This document shows, piece after piece, positions 37,695-46,186 of a stretch of DNA of 64,000 nucleotides. The first letter of the stretch is position 1, and each line of letters starts with the position of its first letter. Origin of the DNA: Streptomyces formicae (GTDB taxonomy: Bacteria > Actinomycetota > Actinomycetes > Streptomycetales > Streptomycetaceae); the NCBI RefSeq assembly GCF_022647665.1, contig NZ_CP071872.1, positions 1,178,001 to 1,242,000 on the forward strand, given 5' to 3'. The translations under genes and the position numbers were made by a program. The notes beneath the pieces were generated by a model, which saw only the letters and a program-made list of their open reading frames with translations, was not told where the DNA came from and did not search any database.

Positions 37695-38042
37695 TTGGAT
37701 TCGGACCCGGCGCCCCATGGGCGCGTCATTTCTCAGCTCGACTGCCGAGCGAAATCACGTAACCCTCTGATCAAGCCGCTTGCTCTCCGGGTGTACTTTG
37801 CTGCCCTCGGTTGGGGAAACCAGGTAGGGCACGCCGAGTTCACCGAGGGTGCCCTAGCTTCCATCCTGGCCGGGCAGTCGAGGTTCACGCGGCTTCAAGT
37901 ACCCCAGCGACCAGCCCATGCGGTCCACGGTACTGGCACGGTCAAGGGGTTTTTGGCGGGCGTCGGCCCGGGGGAGGGGGGTCCGAAACTACTGGGGCAC
38001 GCTTCCGGGCACCCCCGTCTTTCGCTCTCTTCGCGTGCTTGA
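37695..38042 (+). CDS. small hypothetical protein, possibly degenerate
   Basis: A TTG at 37695, preceded by GAGGGAAG at good spacing, opens 115 codons. The middle segment (LIKPLALRVYFAALGWGNQ, then VGHAEFTEGALASILAG) resembles small winged-helix-like proteins that I associate with actinobacterial phages and integrative elements. The C-terminal third (from about residue 70) is low complexity and may be out of frame, because the expected helical continuation is lost in a G-rich run. Either a genuine small regulator or a decaying copy. Confidence 0.4.
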   Translation: MDSDPAPHGRVISQLDCRAKSRNPLIKPLALRVYFAALGWGNQVGHAEFTEGALASILAGQSRFTRLQVPQRPAHAVHGTGTVKGFLAGVGPGEGGPKLLGHASGHPRLSLSSRA

Positions 38043-38175
38043 GGACATCGGACCGCGCGGGCAGCGGATTCGGACGTATCCGCATGTGAAAGCGCGTATT
38101 CGCGCGCAATGCTTAGGGACATGCCGGAGGACATTCGCGGGGCGAGTGTCCTCAACCATCGAGAGGACGGCAGTA

Positions 38176-38301
38176 GTGAAGAAGTGCCCGTATTGCCGGG
38201 CCCGGATGTTGGCCAGGACCAGGAATGGGAACGTGAAGGCGTCTTGTGGGGCGCCTGAGTGTTTGAAGGCTCGGGAGCGGGAGCGTAAGCGCGCGGTGTG
38301 A
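38176..38301 (+). CDS. tiny zinc-ribbon protein
   Basis: GTG 38176, with GAGAGGACGG upstream, encodes 41 residues: VKKCPYCRARMLARTRNGNV, then a second Cys pair CGAPEC, then a run of Arg/Lys/Glu (LKARERERKRAV). Two CxxC-like pairs 18 residues apart suggest one structural zinc site, and the basic tail suggests nucleic-acid binding. Small proteins of this form are common on streptomycete mobile DNA. Function is unknown. Confidence 0.6.
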   Translation: MKKCPYCRARMLARTRNGNVKASCGAPECLKARERERKRAV

Positions 38302-38311
38302 GCCAAGGCCC

Positions 38312-38512
38312 GTGGAGAGGTTCCTGTGGCGCCTGTTGAGCCTGGGCCGTCCAATGGAGGCCCAGGGAGTGTTCATGGCCCCCTGGGGGCAGGTGTACGC
38401 CTCGGAGACCGAGGCTTGGGCTGACTGCCTGCTGACCGGTGGCCTTGATGGTGCCGAGTCGGTGTCGTCGGTCGTTCAGTTTGAGCGAAAGCGGATATTG
38501 TCGGGCTTGTGA
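38312..38512 (+). CDS. small hypothetical protein of the element
   Basis: A 66-codon frame begins at GTG 38312, 10 bases after the zinc-ribbon gene. An ATG at 38354 or 38375 could be the real start, giving the better-looking product MAPWGQVYASETEAWADCLL onward. No domain is recognised. Spacing suggests co-transcription with the preceding gene. Weakly supported. Confidence 0.35.
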   Translation: MERFLWRLLSLGRPMEAQGVFMAPWGQVYASETEAWADCLLTGGLDGAESVSSVVQFERKRILSGL

Positions 38513-38555
38513 GTGATTCCGACAAATAACCGGTCTATATCTACGTAGGAACCCG

Positions 38556-38855
38556 TTAGGGATTCCTGCCGCACATTCTCGCACGCCGTGAGGGCGTTCG
38601 AGGTTGAGGGATGGTCACTCCTTCCTGCTGGTGCCGGGGCGAGTCTGGCGCGGCCCCGATAGCTTCAAGGATTAGTTCAACATCAACAATGGTGGGGGTG
38701 AGTTTTCCGCCCTCGATGTTGCTGATTTTGGTCTGGGACATGTTGCAGCGCTGAGCGAGCCGGGTCTGAGTCAACCCGGCTCGCTTGCGCTCGCTGCGTA
38801 GTGCTTCCGCTAGGTCTGACCTTGATTGACCTAGGGACTCTGGTTCAAAGGTCAA
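38556..38855 (-). CDS. XRE-type helix-turn-helix protein
   Basis: The 99-residue protein has a clear Cro/C1-type HTH: LAEALRSERKRAGLTQTRLA, then RCNMSQTKISNIEGGKLTPT, then VDVELILEAIGA. The remaining 35 residues are Pro/Arg-rich and unstructured. It is the last gene of a leftward three-gene operon and its start overlaps the DUF6879 stop by 11 bp. It is likely a DNA-binding regulator acting with its two partners. This HTH/DUF6879 pairing recalls the WhiJ-like regulatory clusters common in streptomycetes. Confidence 0.82.
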   Translation of the reverse strand: MTFEPESLGQSRSDLAEALRSERKRAGLTQTRLAQRCNMSQTKISNIEGGKLTPTIVDVELILEAIGAAPDSPRHQQEGVTIPQPRTPSRRARMCGRNP

Positions 38856-39366
38856 GGCCCTTCACGTACTCCTCGAAGGGCACCGCCTCAGCCAGCGCGA
38901 TGCGCTGGTATTGGAGGAATGGGGCCACGTCCCCCTCGAAAACCTCACGGCTGATCTGCGTACCGTCTGTCTCATAGTTCATGAGTACGACTTCTGACCG
39001 GTCGAAAAGCCAGAAATCCTGTACCTCTTCGAGGGGGTTGGGTCGGTCGGTCACGTCCAGGATGCGGATATCGTCACCGGCCGCCGCATGAACGGCGTAG
39101 TACATGAACTCGAACCGGAGATAGTCCGTGAGGGGCCTGGAAACGATGTGAACTCGCCCCTTGGACTTCCCTTCGGTCCGCAGCTTTCGGAGGCCGTCCG
39201 TATAGCTGGACGAGTAGTTAGACGGGTCAATCCGGTGCCCTGCAAGGAGGTCCCGGATATCCCCGTCTTCACTCGGAACCCTGTACCAGGGAAGCGTTTC
39301 AAGGCGCCATGCCTCGCGGCTAAAGCCCTGAATCCGAGCCGTCCATGCCTCACCATCCAATGGCAC
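38845..39366 (-). CDS. DUF6879 family protein
   Basis: This 173-residue protein opens with FSREAWRLETLPWYRVPSED, the hallmark of DUF6879, and continues with a beta-rich region (GRVHIVSRPLTDYLRFEFMY), IRILDVTDR and an EVQDFWLFDRSEVVLMNYE strand. GTG 39366 is chosen for its GAGGGAGG ribosome site. It overlaps the upstream small gene by 17 bp and the HTH gene by 11 bp. In streptomycetes such proteins sit beside HTH regulators and probably modulate them; the mechanism is unknown. Confidence 0.78.
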   Translation of the reverse strand: MPLDGEAWTARIQGFSREAWRLETLPWYRVPSEDGDIRDLLAGHRIDPSNYSSSYTDGLRKLRTEGKSKGRVHIVSRPLTDYLRFEFMYYAVHAAAGDDIRILDVTDRPNPLEEVQDFWLFDRSEVVLMNYETDGTQISREVFEGDVAPFLQYQRIALAEAVPFEEYVKGLDL

Positions 39367-39556
39367 GGAAAGCCTCCCTCATGACGTGCTCGGGGATCTC
39401 CACAAGCCCTTCGCCGGTCGGCGGCGTGACGGCGTCGGAGACTTCGCCCTGAACGACGAACGAGCCGGAGGCGGTTCGGTAGACGTTGGGGCAGTCGTCG
39501 TTGTTGCAGTTTCCGTTTCCGTTGCCGGTAAGCCGGGTCAGTTCCTCGCGATCCAT
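39350..39556 (-). CDS. small protein heading the HTH/DUF6879 operon
   Basis: ATG 39556 follows AAGGGGG and gives 68 residues: MDREELTRL, a Gly/Asn-rich stretch with NCNNDDCPNVYRT (two Cys), SGSFVVQGEVSDAV and a C-terminal helix VEIPEHVMREAFRAIGW. The CPNVYRT...SFVVQG pattern is one I associate with small proteins encoded beside DUF6879 genes. It overlaps the next gene, so translation is coupled. It may be a small effector or antagonist of the HTH protein, by inference from context only. Confidence 0.65.
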   Translation of the reverse strand: MDREELTRLTGNGNGNCNNDDCPNVYRTASGSFVVQGEVSDAVTPPTGEGLVEIPEHVMREAFRAIGW

Positions 39557-39730
39557 GCTGAAACCCCCTTGTGTCTGACCCCTGTTGGGGCCTTCAGACA
39601 CGACGGTACGAAGGTTGGTCGTGGTCGTCTATGCGGCATCACCAATATTCGCGTTGTCGGGTAAGGATCTTGACGTTGGCCCATGGCGGCTTGACGGGCT
39701 TCCTTTGGGTGCGCGAGGGCAGGGACGGCA

Positions 39731-39759
39731 AGAGCCCCCAGCCGACGGCCAGGGGCTCT
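39731..39759 (-). terminator. terminator downstream of the fumarase gene
   Basis: AGAGCCCC and GGGGCTCT pair across a 13-nt loop, 24 bases past the fumarase stop and inside the element. The element therefore seems to supply both a new stop and a terminator. Confidence 0.65.
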
Positions 39760-39782
39760 CTGCGGGTGCTTGCGCTGCTACG

Positions 39783-41453
39783 TCAGTCGAGCCCCGGACC
39801 CCGCACCGGGATGCTGGTGAAGGTCGGCTGAGAGAGTTGCTGCGGGCTGAAGAAGTCGTTGCCCTTGTCGTCCACGACGACGAACGCCGGGAAGTCCTCG
39901 ACCTCGATCTTCCAGACCGCCTCCATGCCGAGCTCCTCGTACTCGACGACCTCGACCTTCTTGATGCAGTCCTGCGCGAGGCGGGCGGCGGGGCCGCCGA
40001 TCGAGCCCAGGTAGAAGCCGCCGTGCGTCCCGCACGCGTCCGTGACCTGCTTGCTCCGGTTGCCCTTGGCCAGCATGACCCTGGAGCCGCCCGCCGCCTG
40101 GAACTGCTCGACGTAGGAGTCCATCCGGCCGGCCGTCGTCGGGCCGAAGGAGCCGGACGCGTAACCCTCGGGGGTCTTCGCCGGGCCGGCGTAGTAGACC
40201 GGGTGGTCCTTCAGGTACTGCGGCATCTCCTCGCCCGCGTCGAGGCGCTCCTTGATCTTGGCGTGGGCGATGTCGCGCGCTACGACGAGCGGGCCGGAGA
40301 GCGAGAGCCGGGTCTTGACCGGGTACTTGGTCAGCTCGGCGAGGATGTCGTCCATCGGCTGGTTCAGATCGATCTCGACGACGCCGCTGGTCTCGTCGAG
40401 GTGCTCGTCCGTCGTCTCCGGCAGGAAACGCGCCGGGTCCGTCTCCAGCTGCTCCAGGAAGACGCCCTCGGCGGTGATCTTCGCGACCGCCTGCCGGTCG
40501 GCCGAGCAGGAGACGGCGATCGCGACCGGGCAGGACGCGCCGTGCCGCGGCAGCCGCACCACACGCACGTCGTGGCAGAAGTACTTGCCGCCGAACTGCG
40601 CGCCGATGCCGATCTGCTGCGTCAGCTCGAAGACCTTCTCCTCCAGCTCCTTGTCCCGGAAGCCGTGGCCGAGAATCGAGCCCTCGTCGGGCAGCTCGTC
40701 CAGGTAGTGCGCGGAGGCGTACTTCGCGGTCTTCAGCGCGTACTCGGCCGAGGTGCCGCCGACGACGATCGCCAGGTGGTACGGCGGGCAGGCGGCCGTG
40801 CCGAGCGAACGGATCTTCTCCTCCAGGAACTTCATCATGGAGGACTCGTTCAGGACCGCCTTCGTCTCCTGGTAGAGGAAGGACTTGTTGGCCGAGCCGC
40901 CGCCCTTGGCCATGAAGAGGAACTTGTACGCGCCGCCGTCGGTCGCGTACAGCTCGATCTGTGCGGGCAGGTTCGAGCCGGTGTTCTTCTCCTCCCACAT
41001 GGTCAGCGGGGCCATCTGTGAGTAGCGCAGGTTGAGCTTGGTGTAGGCGTCATAGATGCCCCTGCTCAGGGCCTCTTCGTCGCCGCCCGCCGTCAGCACG
41101 TTCTGCCCGCGCTTGCCCATCACGATCGCGGTGCCGGTGTCCTGGCACATGGGCAGGACACCCGCGGCGGCGATGTTCGCGTTCTTCAGCAGGTCCAGCG
41201 CCACGAACTTGTCGTTGGACGACGCCTCGGGGTCGTCGATGATCCTGCGCAGCTGCGCGAGGTGCTCGGGACGGAGGTAGTGCTGGATGTCGTGGATCGC
41301 CTCTTCGGCGAGCTTACGCAGTGCCTCCGGCTCGACCTTGAGGAACGTACGGCCGTCGGCCTCGAAGGTGGAGACACCCTCGGCGGTCACCAGGCGGTAG
41401 GGCGTGGTGTCCTCTCCCAGGGGGAGCAGATCGGTGTACTCGAATTCCGGCAT
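39783..41453 (-). CDS. class I fumarate hydratase (4Fe-4S)
   Basis: The 556-residue iron-sulfur fumarase starts at ATG 41453 ([15 protein letters not shown]). Cluster-binding cysteines are in [21 protein letters not shown] and VSCSAD. The C-terminal beta domain contains [19 protein letters not shown] and [20 protein letters not shown], with the likely catalytic Thr/Asp. The last two codons after IPVRGPG (Leu-Asp-stop) and the downstream terminator come from the integrated element, so the reading frame is intact with a slightly altered C-terminus. It functions in the TCA cycle alongside fumC. Confidence 0.95.
   Translation of the reverse strand: MPEFEYTDLLPLGEDTTPYRLVTAEGVSTFEADGRTFLKVEPEALRKLAEEAIHDIQHYLRPEHLAQLRRIIDDPEASSNDKFVALDLLKNANIAAAGVLPMCQDTGTAIVMGKRGQNVLTAGGDEEALSRGIYDAYTKLNLRYSQMAPLTMWEEKNTGSNLPAQIELYATDGGAYKFLFMAKGGGSANKSFLYQETKAVLNESSMMKFLEEKIRSLGTAACPPYHLAIVVGGTSAEYALKTAKYASAHYLDELPDEGSILGHGFRDKELEEKVFELTQQIGIGAQFGGKYFCHDVRVVRLPRHGASCPVAIAVSCSADRQAVAKITAEGVFLEQLETDPARFLPETTDEHLDETSGVVEIDLNQPMDDILAELTKYPVKTRLSLSGPLVVARDIAHAKIKERLDAGEEMPQYLKDHPVYYAGPAKTPEGYASGSFGPTTAGRMDSYVEQFQAAGGSRVMLAKGNRSKQVTDACGTHGGFYLGSIGGPAARLAQDCIKKVEVVEYEELGMEAVWKIEVEDFPAFVVVDDKGNDFFSPQQLSQPTFTSIPVRGPGLD
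39791..39812. repeat. right attachment-site repeat (attR side)
   Basis: This 22-bp sequence is identical to 35805-35826. It lies inside the last codons of the intact fumarase gene. Confidence 0.85.
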
Positions 41454-41596
41454 TGAGGCCATTCCTCACTCGGCAGACAGCGCGGCGCCGCCTCCGTTGG
41501 CGGCGCGCCCACAAGCGTAAGACGGCGTGCGCCGTCCGGTCTTGTGAGGTAAGGCTCAGTTGCCGCGGGCTCGCACGAGCCTGTCGTGCTGCCGCA

Positions 41597-41799
41597 CTAG
41601 GCCCTGTCGTTCGGATCTTGCCGGGCTCGCGTGCCCTGGCACGCGCATCTGCTGCTCCCCCTGGGCCCTGTGGGCCCGGGAGGTGCCCCCACCGCAGTGG
41701 CTTCTTCCTCCGCCTTGCAGCTGCACGCACCGCTGTGACATCAGCCGCTCCGCGGCGGGCCGCTCCCTGATCCGGCCTGATCTGAACGACAGGCCCTAG
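41597..41799. repeat. MITE-like insertion with 16-bp terminal inverted repeats
   Basis: The ends CTAGGCCCTGTCGTTC and GAACGACAGGCCCTAG are inverted copies (15 of 16 match), 203 bp apart, and both carry CTAG at the edge. The interior has no gene. This looks like a non-autonomous remnant of an IS whose ends contain CCTGTCGTTC. It fills most of the 370-bp gap between the fumarase and DUF1707 genes. Confidence 0.7.
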
Positions 41800-41832
41800 T
41801 CGCGATCTATCGCGTTTCGCTAGGCTGAGTCC

Positions 41833-42540
41833 GTGGACCTCGAAAAGCAGCCCGAGAAGCAGCCTCAGAAGCCGGTCACCCAGGCACCGGTCGCCCAGGC
41901 GCCGGTCGCCGACGGCGCCATCCGTGCCTCCGACGCCGACCGCGACCGGATCGCGGACATCCTCCGCGACGCCCTGGCCGAGGGCCGGCTCGACGCCGAG
42001 GAGCACTCGGAGCGGATCGACGCGGTCTACCGCGCCAAGACGGTCGGCGAGCTGGAGCCGATCGTGCGCGACCTGCCCGCCGCCGGGCAGCCACGCCCGG
42101 AGCCGGCGCCGCATGCCGCGCCGTACGCGTACGGACCCGAGCTGCCCGACGGCCCGGTGGAGAACCTCGTCGCCGTGTTCTCCAGCTCCACCCGCAAGGG
42201 CCGCTGGCGCGTGGGCCCCCGGACCAACGCCTTCGCCCTCTTCGGGAACGTCGAGATCGACCTGACCGAGGCGATGTTCGGGCAGCGGCTCACCGTCATC
42301 AATGCGACGTCGATCTTCGGGAACGTCGAGGTGCGCGTGCCGGAGAACATCTCGCTGCGCGGCAGCGGCACCGGAATCTTCGGCAACTTCGAGGTCGTCA
42401 CGCTGGAGGCCGCCGACCCCGAGGCCCCGGTCGTCGTGGTCAACGGCTACTCGGTTTTCGGCAATGTCGAGGCCAAGCCCAAGCGGGGCAAGCGCATCGC
42501 CGACCTCCACGCCCGCATGCGCAAGCACCTGGGGCATTGA
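41833..42540 (+). CDS. DUF1707 domain protein with LiaF-like C-terminal domain
   Basis: After a Gln/Pro/Ala-rich N-terminus, residues 30-77 form the DUF1707 motif (IRASDADRDRIADILRDALA, EGRLDAEEHSERIDAVYRAK). A linker leads to repeated beta strands (AFALFGNVEIDLTEAMFG, TSIFGNVEVRVPENISLRG, GYSVFGNVEA) like the LiaF/'cell wall-active antibiotics response' fold. There are no membrane helices. Proteins of this kind are tied to envelope-stress sensing in Gram-positives; the exact role is unknown. A TAGGCT box lies 8 bases before GTG 41833, suggesting a leaderless start. Confidence 0.85.
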   Translation: MDLEKQPEKQPQKPVTQAPVAQAPVADGAIRASDADRDRIADILRDALAEGRLDAEEHSERIDAVYRAKTVGELEPIVRDLPAAGQPRPEPAPHAAPYAYGPELPDGPVENLVAVFSSSTRKGRWRVGPRTNAFALFGNVEIDLTEAMFGQRLTVINATSIFGNVEVRVPENISLRGSGTGIFGNFEVVTLEAADPEAPVVVVNGYSVFGNVEAKPKRGKRIADLHARMRKHLGH

Positions 42541-42699
42541 CGCGCGGGCGGCGTCGGGCCGGCCTCTCCGCCTGTCCGCTTGCGACGGCCGTGATTCCGG
42601 TACTCGGAACCGTGTACCACTCAGTGCATAGGCCCGCGCACAGCGGGTAGGGCTTGCTGCATCGTCTCTCGCTCGCGAAGCCGTCGTCAGGAGTAGACC

Positions 42700-43053
42700 G
42701 TGCTGCAACTGCCGCATCAGCCCTTGCAGGTCGCCGCCGTTCCGCCCCAGCGCACCCCTGCTCGGGAAGATCAGGACAGTCCCTGGCACACGGAGGCGGT
42801 GTGCCGCCGGGACGAAGCTGGACTGTTCTTCGCACCGTCCAAGGAACCGACGGCCGCGCGGCTCTCCCGCGAAGAGGCCGCGAAGCGCGTCTGTGCCCGC
42901 TGCCCGGTCATGATCGAGTGCCGCGAGCACGCCCTGCTCCAGCCCGAGCCGTACGGCGTGTGGGGCGGGCTCACCGCCGCCGAGCGCCGTGTGGTGCTGG
43001 CCCGCCGCAGGCGGCGCGAGACGGAGCTGAAGAAGTCGGCGTCGGCGGCCTGA
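42700..43053 (+). CDS. WhiB-like iron-sulfur regulator
   Basis: The 117-residue Wbl protein has the four cluster cysteines (AVCRRDE, then VCARCPVMIEC), the GVWGG turn and the basic C-terminal segment ERRVVLARRRRRETELKK, which is expected to contact DNA. Wbl proteins bind a 4Fe-4S cluster and pair with sigma-factor region 4. From gene order I suspect the WblI orthologue, but this cannot be proven from sequence alone. A strong terminator follows. Confidence 0.93.
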   Translation: MLQLPHQPLQVAAVPPQRTPAREDQDSPWHTEAVCRRDEAGLFFAPSKEPTAARLSREEAAKRVCARCPVMIECREHALLQPEPYGVWGGLTAAERRVVLARRRRRETELKKSASAA

Positions 43054-43120
43054 CGCAGCCGCGGACATACACACCTGCGGACATGCGTGCACTGCACCGC
43101 GGTCGTGTGCACGTACGGGA

Positions 43121-43153
43121 AGGGGCGCCCCCACCGCACATGGGGGCGCCCCT
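43121..43153 (+). terminator. intrinsic terminator of the WhiB-like gene
   Basis: AGGGGCGCCCCCA and TGGGGGCGCCCCT form a perfect 13-bp stem followed by TTTTT on the plus strand. It also lies between convergent genes. Confidence 0.9.
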
Positions 43154-43191
43154 TTTTGTTTCTTGGCCGGTCCGTTTCCTGGCGGGCGGGA

Positions 43192-44223
43192 CTACTGCGC
43201 GCGGTCGAAGTCGATCTGGCTGTACGCGCGCAGCTTCGAGAGACGGTGCGTCGAGTCGATCTGGCGGATCGTGCCCGACTTGGAGCGCATCACCAGTGAC
43301 TGCGTGGTCGCCGTCTCGGCGCGGTAGCGCACGCCTCGCAGGAGCTCGCCGTCGGTGATGCCGGTCGCGACGAAGAACACGTTGTCGCCGCTGACGAGGT
43401 CGTCCATGAACAGGACCCGGTCCAGGTCGTGGCCGGCGTCGAGCGCGCGCTGCCGCTCCGCGTCGTCCTTGGGCCAGAGCTTGCCCTGGATCGTGCCGCC
43501 GAGGCACTTGATCGCGCAGGCGGTGATGATGCCTTCCGGCGTGCCGCCGATGCCCATCAGCATGTCGACGCCGGTGCCCTCGCGCACGGCCATGATCGCG
43601 CCCGCGACATCGCCGTCCGAGATGAACTTGATCCGTGCGCCGGTCTCGCGGATCTCCTTGACGATGCCCTCGTGGCGGGGGCGGTCCAGGATGACGACGG
43701 TGACGTCCTCGGGCGCGGAGTTCTTCGCCTTGGCGACCCGGCGGATGTTCACCGAGGCCGGGGCGTTGATGTCGACGAAGTCGGCGGCCTCGGGCCCGGT
43801 GACCAGCTTGTCCATGTAGAAGACCGCGGACGGGTCGAACATGGTGCCGCGGTCGGCGGCCGCGAGGACGGCGATGGCGTTGGGCATGCCCTTGGCCGTG
43901 AGGGTCGTGCCGTCGATCGGGTCCACGGCGATGTCGCACTCCGCGCCGGTCCCGTCGCCGATCCTCTCGCCGTTGAAGAGCATCGGGGCTTCGTCCTTCT
44001 CGCCCTCGCCGATGACGACGACACCGTTCATGGAGACGGTGCTGACGAGGGTCCGCATGGCCTTGACGGCTGCGCCGTCCGCGCCGTTCTTGTCGCCACG
44101 GCCGACCCACCGGCCTGCGGCCATGGCGGCGGCCTCGGTGACCCGCACGAGCTCCAGGGCGAGGTTGCGATCGGGGGCCTCGGGTGAGACCTCCAGCTGG
44201 GACGGCAAGTTGTGCTCGGTCAT
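43192..44223 (-). CDS. glpX: class II fructose-1,6-bisphosphatase
   Basis: GlpX (343 residues from ATG 44223) hydrolyses fructose 1,6-bisphosphate in gluconeogenesis. Metal/phosphate motifs are [37 protein letters not shown] and [16 protein letters not shown]. The length is normal. In streptomycetes this is typically the sole or main FBPase. It is divergent from the DUF4245 gene. Confidence 0.96.
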   Translation of the reverse strand: MTEHNLPSQLEVSPEAPDRNLALELVRVTEAAAMAAGRWVGRGDKNGADGAAVKAMRTLVSTVSMNGVVVIGEGEKDEAPMLFNGERIGDGTGAECDIAVDPIDGTTLTAKGMPNAIAVLAAADRGTMFDPSAVFYMDKLVTGPEAADFVDINAPASVNIRRVAKAKNSAPEDVTVVILDRPRHEGIVKEIRETGARIKFISDGDVAGAIMAVREGTGVDMLMGIGGTPEGIITACAIKCLGGTIQGKLWPKDDAERQRALDAGHDLDRVLFMDDLVSGDNVFFVATGITDGELLRGVRYRAETATTQSLVMRSKSGTIRQIDSTHRLSKLRAYSQIDFDRAQ

Positions 44224-44348
44224 CGGAGCGCACCTTTCTGTACGACGACGGCCGGAAAAGAGAGGGTGCTGTGACTCTATCGGTACGTCGACAAAATGAG
44301 CAGAGGGGCCAACGTTTGAGCGGACAACCTTGATGCGACCATAGTGCG

Positions 44349-44873
44349 GTGGCAGGTATGCGAGGCAAGCAGACGGTACGCGGAATGGTCCAGTCGTTGG
44401 CGGTGGTCCTGGCCGCCGCTTTCGTGGTCTATCTCTTCGTTCCGCATGACGACTCCGGCGACCCGGTGCAGGCGGTGGACTACCGCGTCGAACTGGTGAC
44501 GGCGCGCCGCGCGGCACCGTACCCGGTGGCCGCCCCCACGGGCCTGCCCGCGGACTGGAAGCCGACCTCCGTCTCGTACAAGCGCCAGAGCGGCAACGCG
44601 TGGCACCTCGGCTTCCTCGACCCGGACGGGCAGTACGTCGCGGTCGAGCAGTCCACGGCGCCGGCCGCGAAGTACGTCCCGAAGGTCACCCAGCAGGCCA
44701 CCAGGACCGACGCCACCGAGCAGGTGGGCGGCGCGACCTGGCAGCGCTGGGAAGGCCCGAAGTACGACGCGCTCGTGCGCACGGACGAAGGCTCGACGAC
44801 GGTCGTGACGGGCACGGCGTCGTTCGCGCGGCTCGCGGAGATGGCGGCTGCGCTGGAGTCGAAGACTTCCTGA
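44349..44873 (+). CDS. DUF4245 membrane-anchored protein
   Basis: The 174-residue protein has an N-terminal membrane anchor ([20 protein letters not shown]) and an extracytoplasmic domain with [39 protein letters not shown] and [16 protein letters not shown], the DUF4245 pattern. Function is unknown. It commonly neighbours glpX in actinobacteria, as here, where the two are divergent. Confidence 0.85.
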   Translation: MAGMRGKQTVRGMVQSLAVVLAAAFVVYLFVPHDDSGDPVQAVDYRVELVTARRAAPYPVAAPTGLPADWKPTSVSYKRQSGNAWHLGFLDPDGQYVAVEQSTAPAAKYVPKVTQQATRTDATEQVGGATWQRWEGPKYDALVRTDEGSTTVVTGTASFARLAEMAAALESKTS

Positions 44874-44894
44874 AGGACCTCCCCGAACGAACGA

Positions 44895-44931
44895 CGAGGC
44901 CGCCGCACCCGGATCGGGTGCGGCGGCCTCG
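44895..44931. terminator. very long perfect hairpin terminator
   Basis: CGAGGCCGCCGCACCCG and CGGGTGCGGCGGCCTCG form a 17-bp perfect stem with a GAT loop, 21 bases after the DUF4245 stop, facing the convergent nitroreductase gene. Confidence 0.9.
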
Positions 44932-44942
44932 CTGTGCAGAGG

Positions 44943-45144
44943 TGTGTCTTCCCGGGGGGCGACCCCCGGACCCCCGGCAGGGGTTCGGGTCGGGTCAGAC
45001 CGTGGTGATGACGTCCTCGTACTCCAGGCGCGGCGAGCGCGGACTGTGTCTTCCCGGGGGGCGACCCCCGGACCCCCGGCAGGGGTTCGGGTCGGGTCAG
45101 ACCGTGGTGATGACGTCCTCGTACTCCAGGCGCGGCGAGCGCGG
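44943..45144. repeat. 100-bp tandem duplication covering the nitroreductase 3' end
   Basis: Bases 44943-45042 and 45045-45144 are identical over 100 bp, separated by two bases. The right copy contains the last 16 codons and the stop of the nitroreductase gene plus its downstream DNA. The left copy is an extra, untranslated duplicate. Confidence 0.95.
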
Positions 45145-45687
45145 GAACCACGCGTCGTCGCCCGGCTTGCCGATGTTGACGACCATCAGCGGGGTGTGGT
45201 CGTCGTCCAGGAACTCCTTCTGGACGCCGGCGAAGTCCAGGCCGGTCATCGGGCCCGCGGCCAGACCGGCGGCGCGGACGCCGACGATGAAGTAACCGGC
45301 CTGCAGTGCGGCGTTCAGCGCGGCGGACTGCTCACGCACCGGGCGCTCGGCGAAGAACGCGTCCTTGGCCTGCGGGAAGTGCGGGAACAGCTCCGGCAGC
45401 TCCTCGTGGAACTCGTTGTCCGCGGCGAGGATCGCGACGAGCGGCGCCGTGGCGGTCTTCGGCTGGTTGCCCTCCGCCATGTGCTTCACCAGGCGCTCGC
45501 GGGCCTCGGGGGTGCGGACGAGCACGACACGCAGCGGCGACTGGTTGAAGGCCGTCGGGCCGTACTTGACCAGGTCGTAGATCGCCTGGACCTGCTCGTC
45601 GGTCACCGGCTCGTCGGTGAACGTGTTGGCGGTGCGGGCCTCGCGGAAGAGGAGGTCCTGGGCGGCGGCGTCAAGAACGAGGGACAT
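45097..45687 (-). CDS. nitroreductase family protein (RutE/HadB-like malonic semialdehyde reductase type)
   Basis: This 196-residue FMN-dependent oxidoreductase (ATG 45687, ribosome site GGAAGG) shows RTANTFTDEPVTDEQVQAIY, YGPTAFNQSPLRVVLVRT with flavin-contacting residues, and VRAAGLAAGPMTGLDF. The sequence most resembles RutE/YdfG-type malonic semialdehyde reductases, although no rut genes are nearby, so the substrate is unknown. Its final 16 codons (PRLEYEDVITTV at the end) are duplicated downstream without affecting the frame. Confidence 0.88.
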   Translation of the reverse strand: MSLVLDAAAQDLLFREARTANTFTDEPVTDEQVQAIYDLVKYGPTAFNQSPLRVVLVRTPEARERLVKHMAEGNQPKTATAPLVAILAADNEFHEELPELFPHFPQAKDAFFAERPVREQSAALNAALQAGYFIVGVRAAGLAAGPMTGLDFAGVQKEFLDDDHTPLMVVNIGKPGDDAWFPRSPRLEYEDVITTV

Positions 45688-45864
45688 GCGTACCTTCCGG
45701 GTGGGACAAGGGATCAAGCCTGTGACCTCACCGTACGACGGAGTGTGTGAAGGTTCAACTAAATCCGGCGCCTGGTGAGACGGTTCACATAACTTTCAGT
45801 TTCAACCAACTCCGCCGGGGGCCCCTTTATGCCCGCCCCTCCGCAGCTCGGTGCCCGGGGCGGC

Positions 45865-46176
45865 TCAGGACGCGGAATCGTCCCCGAGCTCGTCGCCCCC
45901 GCCCGCGCCCCCACGCCCCGCGGCCTCGCCCGCGTCCCGCTCGGCCAGCGCCGCGTCCAGCCGGGCGCGGGCGCCGTCCAGCCAGCGGCGGCAGACCTTC
46001 GCCAGCTCCTCGCCGCGCTCCCACAGCGCGAGGGACTCCTCGAGCGTCGTGCCGCCCGCCTCCAGCCGGCGGACGACCTCGATCAGCTCGTCCCGCGCCT
46101 GCTCGTACCCGATCGCGCCGGCCGCCCCGGTCGCACCGATCGCGTTCGCCGAGGTCTCGTCCGTCTTCGCCGTCAT
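45865..46176 (-). CDS. xseB: exodeoxyribonuclease VII small subunit
   Basis: The small subunit of ExoVII, a single-strand DNA exonuclease used in repair. The core helices are [40 protein letters not shown] and a following coiled helix ([14 protein letters not shown]), as in XseB. The N-terminus and the Gly/Asp-rich C-terminus are extended relative to the 80-residue E. coli protein, common in actinobacteria. It lies 10 bases after xseA in the same operon. Confidence 0.95.
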   Translation of the reverse strand: MTAKTDETSANAIGATGAAGAIGYEQARDELIEVVRRLEAGGTTLEESLALWERGEELAKVCRRWLDGARARLDAALAERDAGEAAGRGGAGGGDELGDDSAS

Positions 46177-46186
46177 GTGATCCACC

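Larger units (their letters stand above)
35805..39812. mobile_element. about 4-kb serine-integrase element in the 3' end of the class I fumarase gene
   Basis: A 22-bp direct repeat (35805-35826 and 39791-39812) brackets a serine integrase gene next to the left end and a few small genes. The repeat is fumarase coding sequence (IPVRGPG on the minus strand). Resemblance extends past it: the left copy continues into DFFQDPAPTFTT and the right copy into the true gene with [15 protein letters not shown]. This implies that strand exchange occurred slightly inside the gene, near the shared GAAGAAGTC, and that the element replaced the gene's tail. Base composition inside is visibly less GC-biased than the flanks. 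No replication, transfer or structural genes are visible. Confidence 0.85.
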
